A DNA stretch of 64,000 nucleotides from Bacteroidales bacterium UBA6360 (GCA_002440085.1 DJRM01000046.1:12820-76819), one strand, 5' to 3'; shown: positions 32,277 through 41,689, numbered from the stretch's first letter. Numbers and translations: made by a program. The notes: generated by a model not told the origin, from the sequence alone.

Positions 32277-33515
32277 TCATTTTGCCGAACAGAGTATCCT
32301 TTCCTTAATCCGCGAGTTCTCGTAAAATCCGGTAAACTTCTCCGCATTCTTTCCTATCGCATAAATCGGAACCGGACACCCGGTGTGTGAATGCGCAGCC
32401 CAGCCGACGTGTCCCCTTTCGTTGAGAGCCTGATTTTCAGCTTCCGGAAGATCCTCATGAGATACTTTCCAGCGGCTGTCAAAGACGTCCCATCTTGTCT
32501 TGTAGCCCTTCACGCCAAAGGCGAGGCCGCCGGTCTCATGATCTGAGGTAACAAGTATAAGCGTTTCGTCCGGATGCCTGAGATAGAACTCGTATGCCTC
32601 TGCCACGGCCTCGTCAAGAAGCTTGACGCTCTCAATCGCGCGCATAGTGCTGTTCCGGTGCGATGCCCAGTCAACATAGCCCTGTTCGCACATGATGAAG
32701 AACGGTTTGTCCTCATCGAACACGGAAAGGCAGGCCCTAATCAGATCCGGAGCCTGCATCCCCTCCCCTGACATGCTGAGATCATAGTTCTTGTTCTTGT
32801 CCGCGGCATCGAAGTCCATCGTATCCTCAGGATACACAGGAAGGAGAACCTTGGTTCTGGCCGTAGACTTCGCCAGAGCATCAAGGCCGAAGCATACCTG
32901 TGTACTGCCGTCAGCCTCGATGAGTTTCACAATATCCTCCTTGTCATGTTTCTTGCCGTAACGGTCTATAAGTTCCGAGCCTCCCAGGAAATCAAAGCCG
33001 CAGGAAGAAATTTCCCGTGCTATCTCGTAATACTGGCTTCGTCTGTCAACATGAGCATAGAAAGCCGCCGGAGTCGCATGGTTCACAGGTCCGTCAGACA
33101 TGATTCCCACCTGATAGCCGGCGTCCTTCAGATCGTATGTGACTGCGCGCAGCGGAGAGCCGTCCACGGCGGTTCCGATACGCCCGCTGTCCGTCTTCTG
33201 CCCACAGGCAATTGCAGTGCCCGCAGCGCCGGAATCAGTCACGCCGCTGTTGTGGCAGTATGTCCTGGTGAGTCCAACGACGGGAAACTGCGTGAAGGTG
33301 AGGTAGCCTCCGCCATAGCATGAGTCCTGATAGGCAAGAAACGAATCGGTCGCGGCCGCATGGGCAAGTCCCATTCCGTCACCTATGAAAAGGAACACAT
33401 ACTTTGGAGTCGATTCGCCTTTCTGTTTCTTCAGAGAGACCACCGTAGCGACCGTAGCCGCCGCAACCAGGACAGTCGCGATTATTATTGATACCTTTCT
33501 TTTATTCATTGTCAT
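32277..33515 (-). CDS. phoA: Alkaline phosphatase (PhoA family)
   Basis: 412 residues from ATG 33515 (410 from ATG 33509, equally likely). A signal-anchor stretch (VSIIIATVLVAAATVATVVSL) places it outside the cytoplasm. Metal and catalytic features, numbered from MNKRK: FIGDGMG with Asp44, and VTDSGAAGTA with nucleophile Ser93 (canonical DS-[AG]). VNHATPAAFYAH, SDHETGGLAFG and GHVGWAAHSHTG carry the remaining zinc and magnesium ligands. It releases phosphate from monoesters in the periplasm. It follows the exbD genes by 73 bases. Confidence 0.92.
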   Translation of the reverse strand: MTMNKRKVSIIIATVLVAAATVATVVSLKKQKGESTPKYVFLFIGDGMGLAHAAATDSFLAYQDSCYGGGYLTFTQFPVVGLTRTYCHNSGVTDSGAAGTAIACGQKTDSGRIGTAVDGSPLRAVTYDLKDAGYQVGIMSDGPVNHATPAAFYAHVDRRSQYYEIAREISSCGFDFLGGSELIDRYGKKHDKEDIVKLIEADGSTQVCFGLDALAKSTARTKVLLPVYPEDTMDFDAADKNKNYDLSMSGEGMQAPDLIRACLSVFDEDKPFFIMCEQGYVDWASHRNSTMRAIESVKLLDEAVAEAYEFYLRHPDETLILVTSDHETGGLAFGVKGYKTRWDVFDSRWKVSHEDLPEAENQALNERGHVGWAAHSHTGCPVPIYAIGKNAEKFTGFYENSRIKERILCSAK

Positions 33516-33588
33516 GTTTCTTATCAAAGAAAAAGAGGTGCTCCAACAGAATCTCCACCGGAACACCCCATTTCTAATCATTGCAGGG

Positions 33589-34056
33589 TTATTTTTCAGC
33601 CTTTCTCGCCGAATACATGATCTTCAGCGCGGAGCATCTTCTGAGCTCCTGCTTCACATCTGTGACAATACCCATCGTCGTGTTTTCGTCAGCCCTGATG
33701 GCGACCGTCATGAAAGCCCTGTCAGCCTCGCTCTTGGAGTCACGCTCCGACGCGATGAAGTCACGGATGTCATCAACGGTCTTGAAAGAATCGTTAAGCT
33801 GGATTCGTGAGTCTGTTCCGAACTGTGACTGGAGGTGCTTGACCGGCGTTCCTATATTAATGTAGGATGCAAGGTCCTTTCTCTCAAGTTTCACGACCTC
33901 GGAAGCCTCCGGGAGTTTCACGATGACCTTGTTCTCCGTCTTGCGGAGGTTGGTAGTCACCATGAAGAAGAACAGGAACATGAACACAATGTCGGAAGTT
34001 GATGAAGTGCTCGCCATAGGGGTCGACTTCTTTCCGTCTTTTCTGAATTTTGACAT
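33589..34056 (-). CDS. exbD: ExbD/TolR-family protein (second copy)
   Basis: 155 residues. One N-terminal membrane helix (DIVFMFLFFFMVTTNLR, about 22-38) with the conserved membrane Asp preceding it (STSDIVFMFL), as in ExbD/TolR proton-channel subunits, then a periplasmic domain with VAIRADENTTMGIVTDVKQEL near the end. It is last of the four-gene exbB-membrane protein-exbD-exbD cluster, 13 bases behind the first exbD. Confidence 0.88.
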   Translation of the reverse strand: MSKFRKDGKKSTPMASTSSTSDIVFMFLFFFMVTTNLRKTENKVIVKLPEASEVVKLERKDLASYINIGTPVKHLQSQFGTDSRIQLNDSFKTVDDIRDFIASERDSKSEADRAFMTVAIRADENTTMGIVTDVKQELRRCSALKIMYSARKAEK

Positions 34057-34069
34057 ATCCTAAATCCTC

Positions 34070-34648
34070 CTATCTTTTTGAAACATCCTTAGGCTCGGCC
34101 TCGGAAATCTTCTGCGGAACGGCGTCACGCACGATTTTCTGCTGCTCTTCGGTGAGCCTGTCATAAGGCTTGCCGTAGTTCGCACGCGCGAAGTCGTCAC
34201 GAATCTCGTTGATAGCCTTAACCAACTCATTCTGAACGGCGATGTAAGCCTGGTAGCTTGTGCCTCGGTCGTTCTGAAGAGAAATCACACCTTCGGAAAC
34301 CGGATATTCACCATATCCCTCGATGTCCTTGATTTTCTTCTCCGGCAACTTGGGGTCGTCGGTCGGGTTGGTAAGGAATTCCTTGATCTTGTCTTTCAGC
34401 TGGCTGACTTCCATCGCTTCATTTCCGGCGAAGAGCCTGTCAGCGGAGTTGATCTTCACAATGATGATATTGCGTCGATTGACCTTCTGATCCTCTGCCT
34501 TCTGGTCTTCTGTCGGCATCGGCGGAAGACGGCGCTGCAAGCCTGAATCCTGATTCATCGTAGTGGTCATCAGGAAGTAGCACAGCAGCAGGAACGCGAT
34601 GTCCGCCGTGGAGCTTGAATTTATTTCTGGAGTCTTTTTGCTGCCCAT
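34070..34648 (-). CDS. exbD: ExbD/TolR-family protein (first copy)
   Basis: 192 residues. N-terminal SSSTADIAFLLLCYFLMTTTMN (about residues 11-32) holds the conserved Asp followed by the single helix of ExbD. The periplasmic part is longer than in the second copy and includes an extra stretch (about 80-125) with Lys/Pro-rich sequence, then YQAYIAVQNELVKAINEIRD. It lies 8 bases behind the small membrane protein. Two unequal ExbD proteins next to one ExbB is common in Bacteroidota. Confidence 0.88.
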   Translation of the reverse strand: MGSKKTPEINSSSTADIAFLLLCYFLMTTTMNQDSGLQRRLPPMPTEDQKAEDQKVNRRNIIIVKINSADRLFAGNEAMEVSQLKDKIKEFLTNPTDDPKLPEKKIKDIEGYGEYPVSEGVISLQNDRGTSYQAYIAVQNELVKAINEIRDDFARANYGKPYDRLTEEQQKIVRDAVPQKISEAEPKDVSKR

Positions 34649-34656
34649 AGTTGTAA

Positions 34657-35085
34657 TTATTTATTACGTACTGCGTCCATCACTACACCGACGAGGATTG
34701 AAACAATCGCAGCCCCGCACGCGAAGTATGTGATATTAAGAATTGTGTCGGTCAGCTTGAGCATACCGGCAGATGTCTGCACGGACGAACCTACAGCCGG
34801 AGTTCCCGGCGCCAACAGATACGCTACGCCAACGATTGCGACCACAACCACAGCACCGATACCCAACTTGATGAGCGACTTCGGATTCTGCTTGACCGAG
34901 AAGTAGAGTCCGAGTCCGAGAACGGCGATGATTGCGACAACAACCAGAGCATACGCGCAGTAAATCAGGATATCCGTTGCAACTCCGTCGGCAGTCGTAA
35001 ATCCGTATGCGTAACCGAACACGGCAAGGACGACACCGATTGCAAGGAGAACCCACTCTATTGCCTTAATTACTTTTGCGTACAT
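34657..35085 (-). CDS. Small four-helix membrane protein of the exb cluster
   Basis: 142 residues, almost entirely hydrophobic: about four membrane helices (IEWVLLAIGVVLAVFGYAYGF; ILIYCAYALVVVAIIAVLGLGLYF; LGIGAVVVVAIVGVAYLL; ITYFACGAAIVSILVGVVM). Lys/Asn-rich loops separate them. No family I can name. It lies between exbB (11 bases) and exbD (8 bases), so it is probably a dedicated subunit or assembly partner of this energising complex. Confidence 0.8.
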   Translation of the reverse strand: MYAKVIKAIEWVLLAIGVVLAVFGYAYGFTTADGVATDILIYCAYALVVVAIIAVLGLGLYFSVKQNPKSLIKLGIGAVVVVAIVGVAYLLAPGTPAVGSSVQTSAGMLKLTDTILNITYFACGAAIVSILVGVVMDAVRNK

Positions 35086-35096
35086 TTTGTTCCGAT

Positions 35097-35894
35097 TTAT
35101 TTGTTCTGATATTTAACCAAGATGTCCACGAGACTGATAGAAGCATCTTCCATTTCGATGGTGCGCTTCTCAATCTGGGCAAGGATATAGTTGTAGAACA
35201 CCTGAAGAATCATCGCAACAATCAAACCGCCGACAGTGGTGATGAGGGCGACCTTCATACCTCCGGCGACAATGTTAGGAGAGATGTCACCAGCCGCCTG
35301 GATGGCGTCGAATGCTTCAATCATACCGAGCACTGTTCCCAAGAATCCGAGGGAAGGAGCGATGGCGATGAAGAGGGAAATCCAGCTCAGACCGTTCTCC
35401 ATGAGACTCATCTGCACAGAACCGTAGGAAACGACTGTCTTCTCGACAACCTCGATGCCCTGGTCCATGCGGAGGAAGCCCTGATAGAAGATGCTTGCGA
35501 CAGGACCGCGGGTGTTGCGGCAAAGTTCCTTCGCAGCCTCAACGCCACCCTCGTCAAGAGCCTTCTCGATGCCTTCGAGGAGCTTCTTGGTGTTGGTCTT
35601 TGAGAACGCGAGGTAGAGGATACGCTCGATTGCGATTGCAAGACCGAGGATAAGGCAGAGGATGATGGCTGCCATGAACGCTGGACCGCCCTCAATGAAT
35701 TTGGTTTTGAGAGCCTGGTGAAGAGGAACTTCTTCCTGGGCTGCAGTCAATTCAGCGAGAGAAGTCACCTGAGTCGGAGCCGCTGCGACCTCTTCGGTAG
35801 ATGCAGCGTCAGCTGCCTGATCCTGAGCTGATGCGAACTGAGCAGAAAAGGCCATCAAGCCAATAGCTGCCAAAAACATGAAAATTTTTTTCAT
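35097..35894 (-). CDS. exbB: ExbB/TolQ/MotA-family proton channel with signal peptide
   Basis: 265 residues from ATG 35894; 19 further codons are open upstream but would precede the signal peptide. A cleavable-looking signal (KKIFMFLAAIGLMAFSAQFASAQ) and an Ala/Glu-rich spacer come before the first helix (FMAAIILCLILGLAIAIERILYL). The conserved C-terminal half follows: GLSWISLFIAIAPSLGFLGTVLGMIEAFDAI and GGMKVALITTVGGLIVAMILQVFYNYI, the MotA/ExbB core. It powers a TonB- or Tol-type system with the two ExbDs downstream. The signal peptide on ExbB is a Bacteroidota habit. Confidence 0.9.
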   Translation of the reverse strand: MKKIFMFLAAIGLMAFSAQFASAQDQAADAASTEEVAAAPTQVTSLAELTAAQEEVPLHQALKTKFIEGGPAFMAAIILCLILGLAIAIERILYLAFSKTNTKKLLEGIEKALDEGGVEAAKELCRNTRGPVASIFYQGFLRMDQGIEVVEKTVVSYGSVQMSLMENGLSWISLFIAIAPSLGFLGTVLGMIEAFDAIQAAGDISPNIVAGGMKVALITTVGGLIVAMILQVFYNYILAQIEKRTIEMEDASISLVDILVKYQNK

Positions 35895-36108
35895 AACTGT
35901 TTTTTGATAATTAATACTATTAAATTGTTTGTTTTTCGTTAAAAATGTCATTTCTCAGGTTCTGAACACCGTCGCCGCGTCGCCAAAACCTTAAAAATCG
36001 GTGCAATTTAGCAATAAAAAATCATACAAAAAAATATTTGCCGCGATTTTGAAATGCCGGCATCAAAAAAATCGTCGGATAAGCTGAGCCCCGCAACGGC
36101 AAGTTCCA

Positions 36109-37149
36109 TTACAGCGTAATCTCTCCGCGAAGACTTTTCTCAAGAGAGTTTTCAACACCGGCATTGTCGGCATGCTCCCCGAGAAGCACAAAAAGTTTCG
36201 CCAGAGCGCTTTCCGTCGTGCTGTCATGTCCGTTCCTCACGCCGGCCTCCTTCAGACACCGCCCGGTCGCGTACAGATCCATGTTCACGGTTCCGGAAGG
36301 ACACTGCGTCACGTTCAGGAGCACTTTTCCCATCGAATGCGCTTCACGCACCACGGAAAGGAACCAGTCAGCCGACGGAGCATTGCCGGAGCCGTAGGTC
36401 TCGATGATGACGGCTCTGGTTTCAGCCCCGCACAGAATGTTCCTGACCACCTGTGCAGTGATTCCCGGATGAATCTTGAGTATGGACACGCGAGTGTCGA
36501 GACTCTTGTGGAAGACCGGGCGCGCATTCCAGTCAGAGGGCTTCAGGATCAGAGAGGTGTTGTAGCGGATGCTTATTCCGGCCTCGGCAAGCGGCGGAAT
36601 GTTCTCGCTGCAGAACGCCTTGAAGTTGTCCGAGCTCATCTTGGTCGTACGGTTGCCCCGCATCAGCAGATTGTCGAAATAAATGCAGACCTCCGGCACC
36701 ATGGCATGCCCGTCGGAATCCCGTGCGGACGCAATCTCCACCGCAGAAATAAGGTTCTCCTTTCCGTCCGTTCTCGGCACACCGATTGGCAGCTGGCTTC
36801 CCGTAAATATGACCGGTTTGGTAAGGCCCTCTATCATAAAGCTCAGCGCCGATGCGGAATAGGACATCGTGTCCGTGCCGTGAAGGACAACGAATCCGTC
36901 ATACTCGTCATACTTCCGCTCCATAAGGTCGACGAGTTTAAGCCACATCGACGGCTCTACGTCCGAAGAATCAATAATCGGATCGAAAGAACAGGAGTCT
37001 ATGCGGCAGGCAAACTTTGCAAGTTCAGGAACCTCGTCCAATATCTGGCTGAAGTTGAACGGCTTCAGGGTGTTGTCCATCGGGTCGGCCTTCATTCCGA
37101 TTGTCCCGCCGGTATAGATTATTAGTATGGAAGACTTTCCCTTTTCCAT
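36109..37149 (-). CDS. ansA: L-asparaginase, type I (cytoplasmic)
   Basis: 346 residues. It hydrolyses asparagine to aspartate and ammonia. Catalytic motif 1 YTGGTIGM (Thr13, Thr16 region) and motif 2 VVLHGTDTMSYSASAL with the Thr-Asp pair are intact; FTGSQLPIG and RGNRTTKMSSDNF are type I features. No signal peptide, in line with the cytoplasmic enzyme. It lies 11 bases behind the TatD gene. The gap to exbB (35895-36108) is AT-rich with only a weak hairpin plus T run (about 36030-36065 on minus). Confidence 0.94.
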   Translation of the reverse strand: MEKGKSSILIIYTGGTIGMKADPMDNTLKPFNFSQILDEVPELAKFACRIDSCSFDPIIDSSDVEPSMWLKLVDLMERKYDEYDGFVVLHGTDTMSYSASALSFMIEGLTKPVIFTGSQLPIGVPRTDGKENLISAVEIASARDSDGHAMVPEVCIYFDNLLMRGNRTTKMSSDNFKAFCSENIPPLAEAGISIRYNTSLILKPSDWNARPVFHKSLDTRVSILKIHPGITAQVVRNILCGAETRAVIIETYGSGNAPSADWFLSVVREAHSMGKVLLNVTQCPSGTVNMDLYATGRCLKEAGVRNGHDSTTESALAKLFVLLGEHADNAGVENSLEKSLRGEITL

Positions 37150-37160
37150 GTCGTATGTCT

Positions 37161-37931
37161 TTATATACCAAACAATTTCTCTGCATTCGCCGTCGTCACT
37201 GCCGCAATTTCCTCAATCGGAACACCCTTGAGTTCCGAAAGTTTCTCGGCGATAATCGGGATGTACGCACTCTCGTTCCGCGTTCCCCGGTATGGAGCCG
37301 GAGTGAGATACGGAGAATCAGTTTCGAGCACAATGCGCTCAAGCGGAATTGACTTCACGGTCTCGGCAACGGACGCCTTCCTGAAGGTCAGCACCCCTCC
37401 GATGCCGACGAGCCAGTCACCATAGCGTTCCATCTCACGAAACGTCTCCGCGCTGCCGCTGTAGGCATGGAATACCCCACGCAGCCCGCGTCCGCGAAAA
37501 TCGTCAAGAACGCGGAATATGTGTCCCGTGGCCTCGCGATTGTGGATTATTACCGGAAGACTCAGTCTCAGAGCCAGTTCAAGTTGACGGCGAAACACTT
37601 CAATCTGTGCATCAAGGTTGTCGCTGCGCCAATGGAGGTCAAGTCCTACCTCGCCAATCGCCACTATTCTCCTGTCAGTGTACTTGTCAAGCATTTCAAG
37701 TTCCTCCCGCCAGTTGTCCTTAAACTCGGTCGGATGCAGGCCAAGGCACGGGAAGGCGTTCTCCGGGAACTCGTCGCATAGCGAGAACATAGCGTCCCTC
37801 ACGGACTCGTCCGTGTCCGGCATCACCAGCTTTGTGACGCTGGCTTCAATCGCCCTGCGCACGGCTCCGGCGCCGTCGCCATCGTATGCGGCATCGTATA
37901 GATGCGTATGTGTATCGACAAAATTCAGCAT
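37161..37931 (-). CDS. TatD-family metal-dependent hydrolase
   Basis: 256 residues. TIM-barrel metallohydrolase: metal ligands in VDTHTHL (His8, His10), IGEVGLDLHW (Glu), VIIHNREATGHIF and FHAYSG (His), and LETDSPYLTP (Asp). TatD-type proteins act as 3'-5' DNA exonucleases or DNA-repair/fragmentation nucleases; the exact substrate is not readable. It is first of tatD-ansA. A -7 box ends 7 bases before the ATG, giving an almost leaderless message. Confidence 0.9.
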   Translation of the reverse strand: MLNFVDTHTHLYDAAYDGDGAGAVRRAIEASVTKLVMPDTDESVRDAMFSLCDEFPENAFPCLGLHPTEFKDNWREELEMLDKYTDRRIVAIGEVGLDLHWRSDNLDAQIEVFRRQLELALRLSLPVIIHNREATGHIFRVLDDFRGRGLRGVFHAYSGSAETFREMERYGDWLVGIGGVLTFRKASVAETVKSIPLERIVLETDSPYLTPAPYRGTRNESAYIPIIAEKLSELKGVPIEEIAAVTTANAEKLFGI

Positions 37932-37938
37932 AACGCCA

Positions 37939-37946
37939 CAAAGTTA
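37939..37946 (-). promoter_or_regulatory. Promoter -7 box of tatD-ansA, leaderless candidate
   Basis: Minus-strand TAACTTTG ends 7 bases before ATG 37931, the same arrangement as at 29284-29291. Confidence 0.5.
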
Positions 37947-38021
37947 AGAATCTGTTTCGACAAGCCGAAGACAAAACGCATTTTTTGAGGATGTCAATGC
38001 AGGCGACCGCAACAAGCCTTC

Positions 38022-39257
38022 CTAACTGCGTATGGAGCAGCGATGCAGCAGGTCGACGCTTATCAGGCCGTCGTTTTCAAGCAATGAGGCCAGCTCCGCC
38101 ACGCTCCTGTAAGAGAGGCCCGTCACGGCGCAGAGCCCGTCGAAGTCAATTCCGCGTTTTTCCCTGATTTTCAGCAGGATGTCCGTCATCGCCGAAAGCT
38201 TGTCCTCAGGCAGCATACCGGAATAGCGCCTCGTCAGGCCTTCGGCCGCAGAAATGTCTCTGCCACGGACTCCGGAACTTGCTGTCCCGTCTCCGGGAAT
38301 GCCCCCGCAAATTCGCGCCTCACGCGGCCGCCGTCCGCGTTCCTTTTCCTCACACAGACCAAGCTGCGTGTTCAGTCCGTCAAGCGAATCTATTATCTCC
38401 GCAACGCCCTCTCTTATGAGATGGTTGCAGCCCTGCGAACGGCTGTCGTCTCCCCTCCCTGGCAAGGCATAGACAGAACGGCTGTAGGAGAACGCGAGAC
38501 GGCAGGTAATCATTCCCCCGCCCTTCACCGCAGACTCCACGAGAATCACGCTGTCGCTCAGCCCTGCAATTATCCGGTTCCGTCGAATGAAATTCAGCGC
38601 GATCGGGGCCGTCCCGGGCGGATAGTCCGTCACAAGCGCGCAGCCGGGCAGCCCCGCGATTCTGGCGGCAAAGTCCCTATGACGGCTCGGATAAACGGCG
38701 TCTGTCCCAGTTGCCATGACTCCGATTGTCGGGAGTCCGCACTCCACCGCAGTCCTGTGAGCCGTGATGTCGGTCCCGTATGCAAGCCCGCTGACAATGC
38801 ACGGCGCCGCACCCGAATCCGCCAGTGTCCGCACTATGTCCCGGCACCACTGCTCCCCGTAAGCTGTAATCTCGCGCGTGCCGACGACCGCCACATAATG
38901 TCCTGTTCCGGAGAAAATCAGCTCCGGAGGACTGTCGCTCCTCACAAAAATTCCAATCGGAGCATCTTCACAGCATTTCAGCCGTTCAGGATACTCCTCC
39001 GAAGTGATGCCGACAAACGACGAGCCTTCCACACGCAGCCGTCTCAGCACCTCCTCCGCACTGTCAAGTTCCGACTTCACGATCCTTCCACGGAACTTGC
39101 TGTAAGGACCGAGCACAGCGTCCTTGTCCGCTTCCGACATCGCGAACACCGCAGCCGCGCTACCGAGGCTTTCTATCAGAGCAGATGCAATCCTCGGCTC
39201 ATACCCGAAAATCGAATTCAGCGCACAAAGGCAGACCGTTTCATAATTGTTATCCAT
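38022..39257 (-). CDS. dprA: DNA-processing protein DprA
   Basis: 411 residues from ATG 39257 (MDNNYE). The Rossmann-like DprA core has AVVGTREITAYG, SGLAYGTDITAHRTAVECG, VMATGTDAVYPSRHRDF and the NFIRRNRIIAGLSD string, followed by ESAVKGGGMITCRLAF, all classic. An N-terminal HhH/SAM-like helical region (about 1-90) and a C-terminal winged-helix-like segment (IDFDGLCAVTGLSYRSVAELASLLENDGLI) complete the family layout. DprA loads RecA onto incoming single-stranded DNA. An extra charged linker (EEKERGRRPREAR) joins core and tail. Confidence 0.94.
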   Translation of the reverse strand: MDNNYETVCLCALNSIFGYEPRIASALIESLGSAAAVFAMSEADKDAVLGPYSKFRGRIVKSELDSAEEVLRRLRVEGSSFVGITSEEYPERLKCCEDAPIGIFVRSDSPPELIFSGTGHYVAVVGTREITAYGEQWCRDIVRTLADSGAAPCIVSGLAYGTDITAHRTAVECGLPTIGVMATGTDAVYPSRHRDFAARIAGLPGCALVTDYPPGTAPIALNFIRRNRIIAGLSDSVILVESAVKGGGMITCRLAFSYSRSVYALPGRGDDSRSQGCNHLIREGVAEIIDSLDGLNTQLGLCEEKERGRRPREARICGGIPGDGTASSGVRGRDISAAEGLTRRYSGMLPEDKLSAMTDILLKIREKRGIDFDGLCAVTGLSYRSVAELASLLENDGLISVDLLHRCSIRS

Positions 39258-39300
39258 TCCGCAATTTTTCCAGTCCCGCAAATCTATTGCAAATAAAAAG

Positions 39301-39338
39301 AAAAACCGCCTCCCGAAGCATTCAGGGAAGCGGTTTTT
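39301..39338 (-). terminator. Strong terminator behind queA
   Basis: Stem AAAAACCGCCTCCC (39301-39314) with GGGAAGCGGTTTTT (39325-39338), one mismatch, 10-base loop. A and T runs on both sides let it work in either direction; in context it ends the queA message. Confidence 0.85.
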
Positions 39339-39398
39339 TCTTTTTTTATATGTTATTTTTCTTTTTTTATGGATTTCTGTTGATTTCCGACATGTCCG

Positions 39399-40448
39399 TC
39401 AGATAATCAGCAGCGCATCGCCGTAAGGTCCGAACTTGTAGCCCTCGTCAAGAGCCACCTTGTAGGCGTGCATCACCTTCTCGTAACCCCCGAAAGCAGC
39501 GACAGACATGAGCATCGTGGACTCGGGGAGATGGAAATTCGAAACAATCGCATTCGGAATCGCAAACCTGTACGGCGGGAAGATGAACTTGTTGGTCCAT
39601 CCGTCATAAGGCTTCACCTCGTCGTCGGTCGTCACGAATGTCTCAAGACCGCGCATCACGGTGATGCCCACTGCCAGAACCTTGTGGCCGGTCTCTTTTG
39701 TCGTGTTGATTATCTTTGCGGCCTCCGGCGTGATGATGAGTCTCTCCGAATCCATCTTGTGCTTTGACAAGTCCTCCACATCCACAGACCGGAAATGTCC
39801 GATTCCCATGTGCAGGGTTACAAATGCCTTGTTTATGTCCTTGAGAATCATCCGGTTCATCAGTTCACGGCTGAAATGCAGACCGGCGGCAGGAGCACAT
39901 ACGGCGCCTTCCTCGGTGGCAAAGATTGTCTGATAGTTCTCCTCGTCCTCCTTCGTGACATGTGGCTTGACCCACTTCGGGACAGGTGTCTCCCCAAGAG
40001 AGAAAAGGGCGTCCTTGAACTCCTCATAGCTGCCGTCATACAGGAAACGGAGTGTTCTCCCACGCGAAGTGGTGTTGTCAATAACCTCTGCCACAAGGCT
40101 TTCGTCATCCCCGAAATAGAGTTTGTTGCCGATTCTTATCTTTCTTGCAGGGTCAACGATGACGTCCCAAAGTCTCTGCTCACGATTAAGTTCCCGAAGC
40201 AGGAACACCTCAATCTCGGCCCCGGTCTTTTCCTTTTTCCCATAAAGCCTTGCCGGGAACACCCTGGTGTTGTTCAGAACAAACGTGTCACCCTTTCCGA
40301 AATAATCGATGATGTCCTTGAAAATCCTGTGCTCGATTTCTCCGCTGTCCTTGTGGAGTACCATCAGACGGCACTCGTCACGCCACACTGGCGGTTCGGA
40401 CGCAATCTTGTCAGCCGTAAGGCTGAAATTGAACTGTGAAAGTTTCAT
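39399..40448 (-). CDS. queA: S-adenosylmethionine:tRNA ribosyltransferase-isomerase
   Basis: 349 residues. It transfers the ribosyl part of SAM to 7-aminomethyl-7-deazaguanine in tRNA, the epoxyqueuosine step. Family markers: an N-terminus with the [20 protein letters not shown] pattern, [32 protein letters not shown] (active-site region), and [29 protein letters not shown] near the C-terminus. Single gene followed by a strong terminator. Confidence 0.95.
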   Translation of the reverse strand: MKLSQFNFSLTADKIASEPPVWRDECRLMVLHKDSGEIEHRIFKDIIDYFGKGDTFVLNNTRVFPARLYGKKEKTGAEIEVFLLRELNREQRLWDVIVDPARKIRIGNKLYFGDDESLVAEVIDNTTSRGRTLRFLYDGSYEEFKDALFSLGETPVPKWVKPHVTKEDEENYQTIFATEEGAVCAPAAGLHFSRELMNRMILKDINKAFVTLHMGIGHFRSVDVEDLSKHKMDSERLIITPEAAKIINTTKETGHKVLAVGITVMRGLETFVTTDDEVKPYDGWTNKFIFPPYRFAIPNAIVSNFHLPESTMLMSVAAFGGYEKVMHAYKVALDEGYKFGPYGDALLII

Positions 40449-40524
40449 TTTCTATATATCGTTTCTTTTCTTTCAGCGTAAACAATATATTATACGATAT
40501 TTTCACATTTTTGTTTCACTTTCA

Positions 40525-41139
40525 CTACATTTTTTCACGAAATACCTCCACAATTGAAGGATAAGTGTTTTTCAGATACGACGGAAGCGCCGATTTCGGA
40601 ACCCACGCTGCCTTGGAAATGTCCTCCTCCCGCTGCGGTGTGAGATCGGTTGGGTCGTTATATAGCATGTCAAACCACCATGTATGCTTGAGGTGCCACA
40701 TTCCGTTGCGGCGGTAGCAATGGTCAGTGACGCAGATAAGTTCCTTGAGTATCAGCTGGTTGACTCCAGTCTCTTCCTGAACCTCCCTCAAGGCGCAGGT
40801 CTGGATGGTCTCACCTGCTTCCTGGTGTCCCTTCGGAAGATCCCAAAGTCCGTTGCGGCAAATCAGAAGGAAGTCCCCGCGACGGTTGGAAACAAGCCCT
40901 CCTCCGGCATTGACCTGGACGAACTCCGAGCATATCTTCTGATATGTCTGTCCGACATTCTCTGTGGGTATGTATATCCTCAGCAGGGAATCGGATTTCT
41001 CGAACATGTCAATGAGGTCGTGTATTCCGAAACGGTTTGCCAGCTGAAAGACAATGGCATTGGGGTCGGACAGGGCAGCCTCGGTCGGGAGACATATTAT
41101 TATGCAGCGTTTCTCCAAATATATCTTATGCGTTTCCAT
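40525..41139 (-). CDS. Nudix hydrolase
   Basis: 204 residues. The Nudix box G-x5-E-x7-REVQEETG spans residues 104-126 (GHQEAGE, then REVQEETGV), preceded by NGLWDLPKG. The first 75 residues are an extra N-terminal domain that seems unrelated to the Nudix fold. It hydrolyses some nucleoside diphosphate-linked compound; the substrate cannot be assigned. It has its own -7 box (41188-41195) and is divergent from the SRPBCC-like gene. Confidence 0.88.
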   Translation of the reverse strand: METHKIYLEKRCIIICLPTEAALSDPNAIVFQLANRFGIHDLIDMFEKSDSLLRIYIPTENVGQTYQKICSEFVQVNAGGGLVSNRRGDFLLICRNGLWDLPKGHQEAGETIQTCALREVQEETGVNQLILKELICVTDHCYRRNGMWHLKHTWWFDMLYNDPTDLTPQREEDISKAAWVPKSALPSYLKNTYPSIVEVFREKM

Positions 41140-41164
41140 TATGCGTCAATTACGAAAGTTTTTA

Positions 41165-41195
41165 TAATTTTGCATTCAGCGAACGCGCAAAGTTA
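41165..41195. promoter_or_regulatory. Divergent -7 boxes (Nudix gene and SRPBCC-like gene)
   Basis: TAATTTTG on plus (41165-41172) and TAACTTTG on minus (41195-41188) both match TAnnTTTG and face outward over 31 bases, so the two genes share one short promoter region. Confidence 0.5.
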
Positions 41196-41231
41196 CGAAT
41201 TTTCTTTCGTGCGGCGCACAAATTTAAATCT

Positions 41232-41681
41232 ATGGCCATGGCGAAATACAGCAGCAAGAAAGGTACGGTCTCAAAGGCGCCGTACGAACTTTATATGGGA
41301 CTGACAGACCTGAGGAACATTCTGAACATGATTCCGCAGGACAAGCGCGAAGGCGTGACGGCAGACTTTGACAGCATCCACGCAAAAGTGCAGGGCTTTG
41401 ACATCGGAGTGCGCCTCATCGAAAGGACGCCTTATTCAAGACTCGTCCTGAAAGACGACGGAGCACCTTTCGCTTTCACGGTCGCTCTGAACTTCGAGCC
41501 TGCGGTCTCCGCATCGCAGACAATTTTCAGCATTGACGTAGATGCCGACCTGAACTTCATGATGAAGACGCTGCTCGGCTCAAAGATAAAGGATGCGCTT
41601 GACAAGGTGGTCGACGGGCTCGTTGACGCCTCCAACGGCAAGATGCCGGACGGCTTTGACGCATCGAAGTTCGGACTCTGA
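41232..41681 (+). CDS. SRPBCC-like small protein
   Basis: 149 residues from ATG 41232, or 147 from ATG 41238. The order of segments (KAPYELYMGLTDLRNILNMIP, then alternating strands VQGFDIGVRLIERTPYSRLVLKDDG, FAFTVALNFEPA, IFSIDVDADLNFMMKTLLGSKIKDALDKVVDGLVDA) fits a START/SRPBCC helix-grip fold with its long C-terminal helix. Such folds bind hydrophobic ligands. No catalytic residue is evident. It lies 8 bases before the RsmF-like gene, so the two are probably co-transcribed. Confidence 0.6.
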   Translation: MAMAKYSSKKGTVSKAPYELYMGLTDLRNILNMIPQDKREGVTADFDSIHAKVQGFDIGVRLIERTPYSRLVLKDDGAPFAFTVALNFEPAVSASQTIFSIDVDADLNFMMKTLLGSKIKDALDKVVDGLVDASNGKMPDGFDASKFGL

Positions 41682-41689
41682 ACACGGAA

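Noticed and set aside
36030..36065. Weak hairpin TGCCG/CGGCA plus T run behind ansA as terminator
   Set aside because: Only five base pairs with a 14-base loop; not strong enough to list as a feature.
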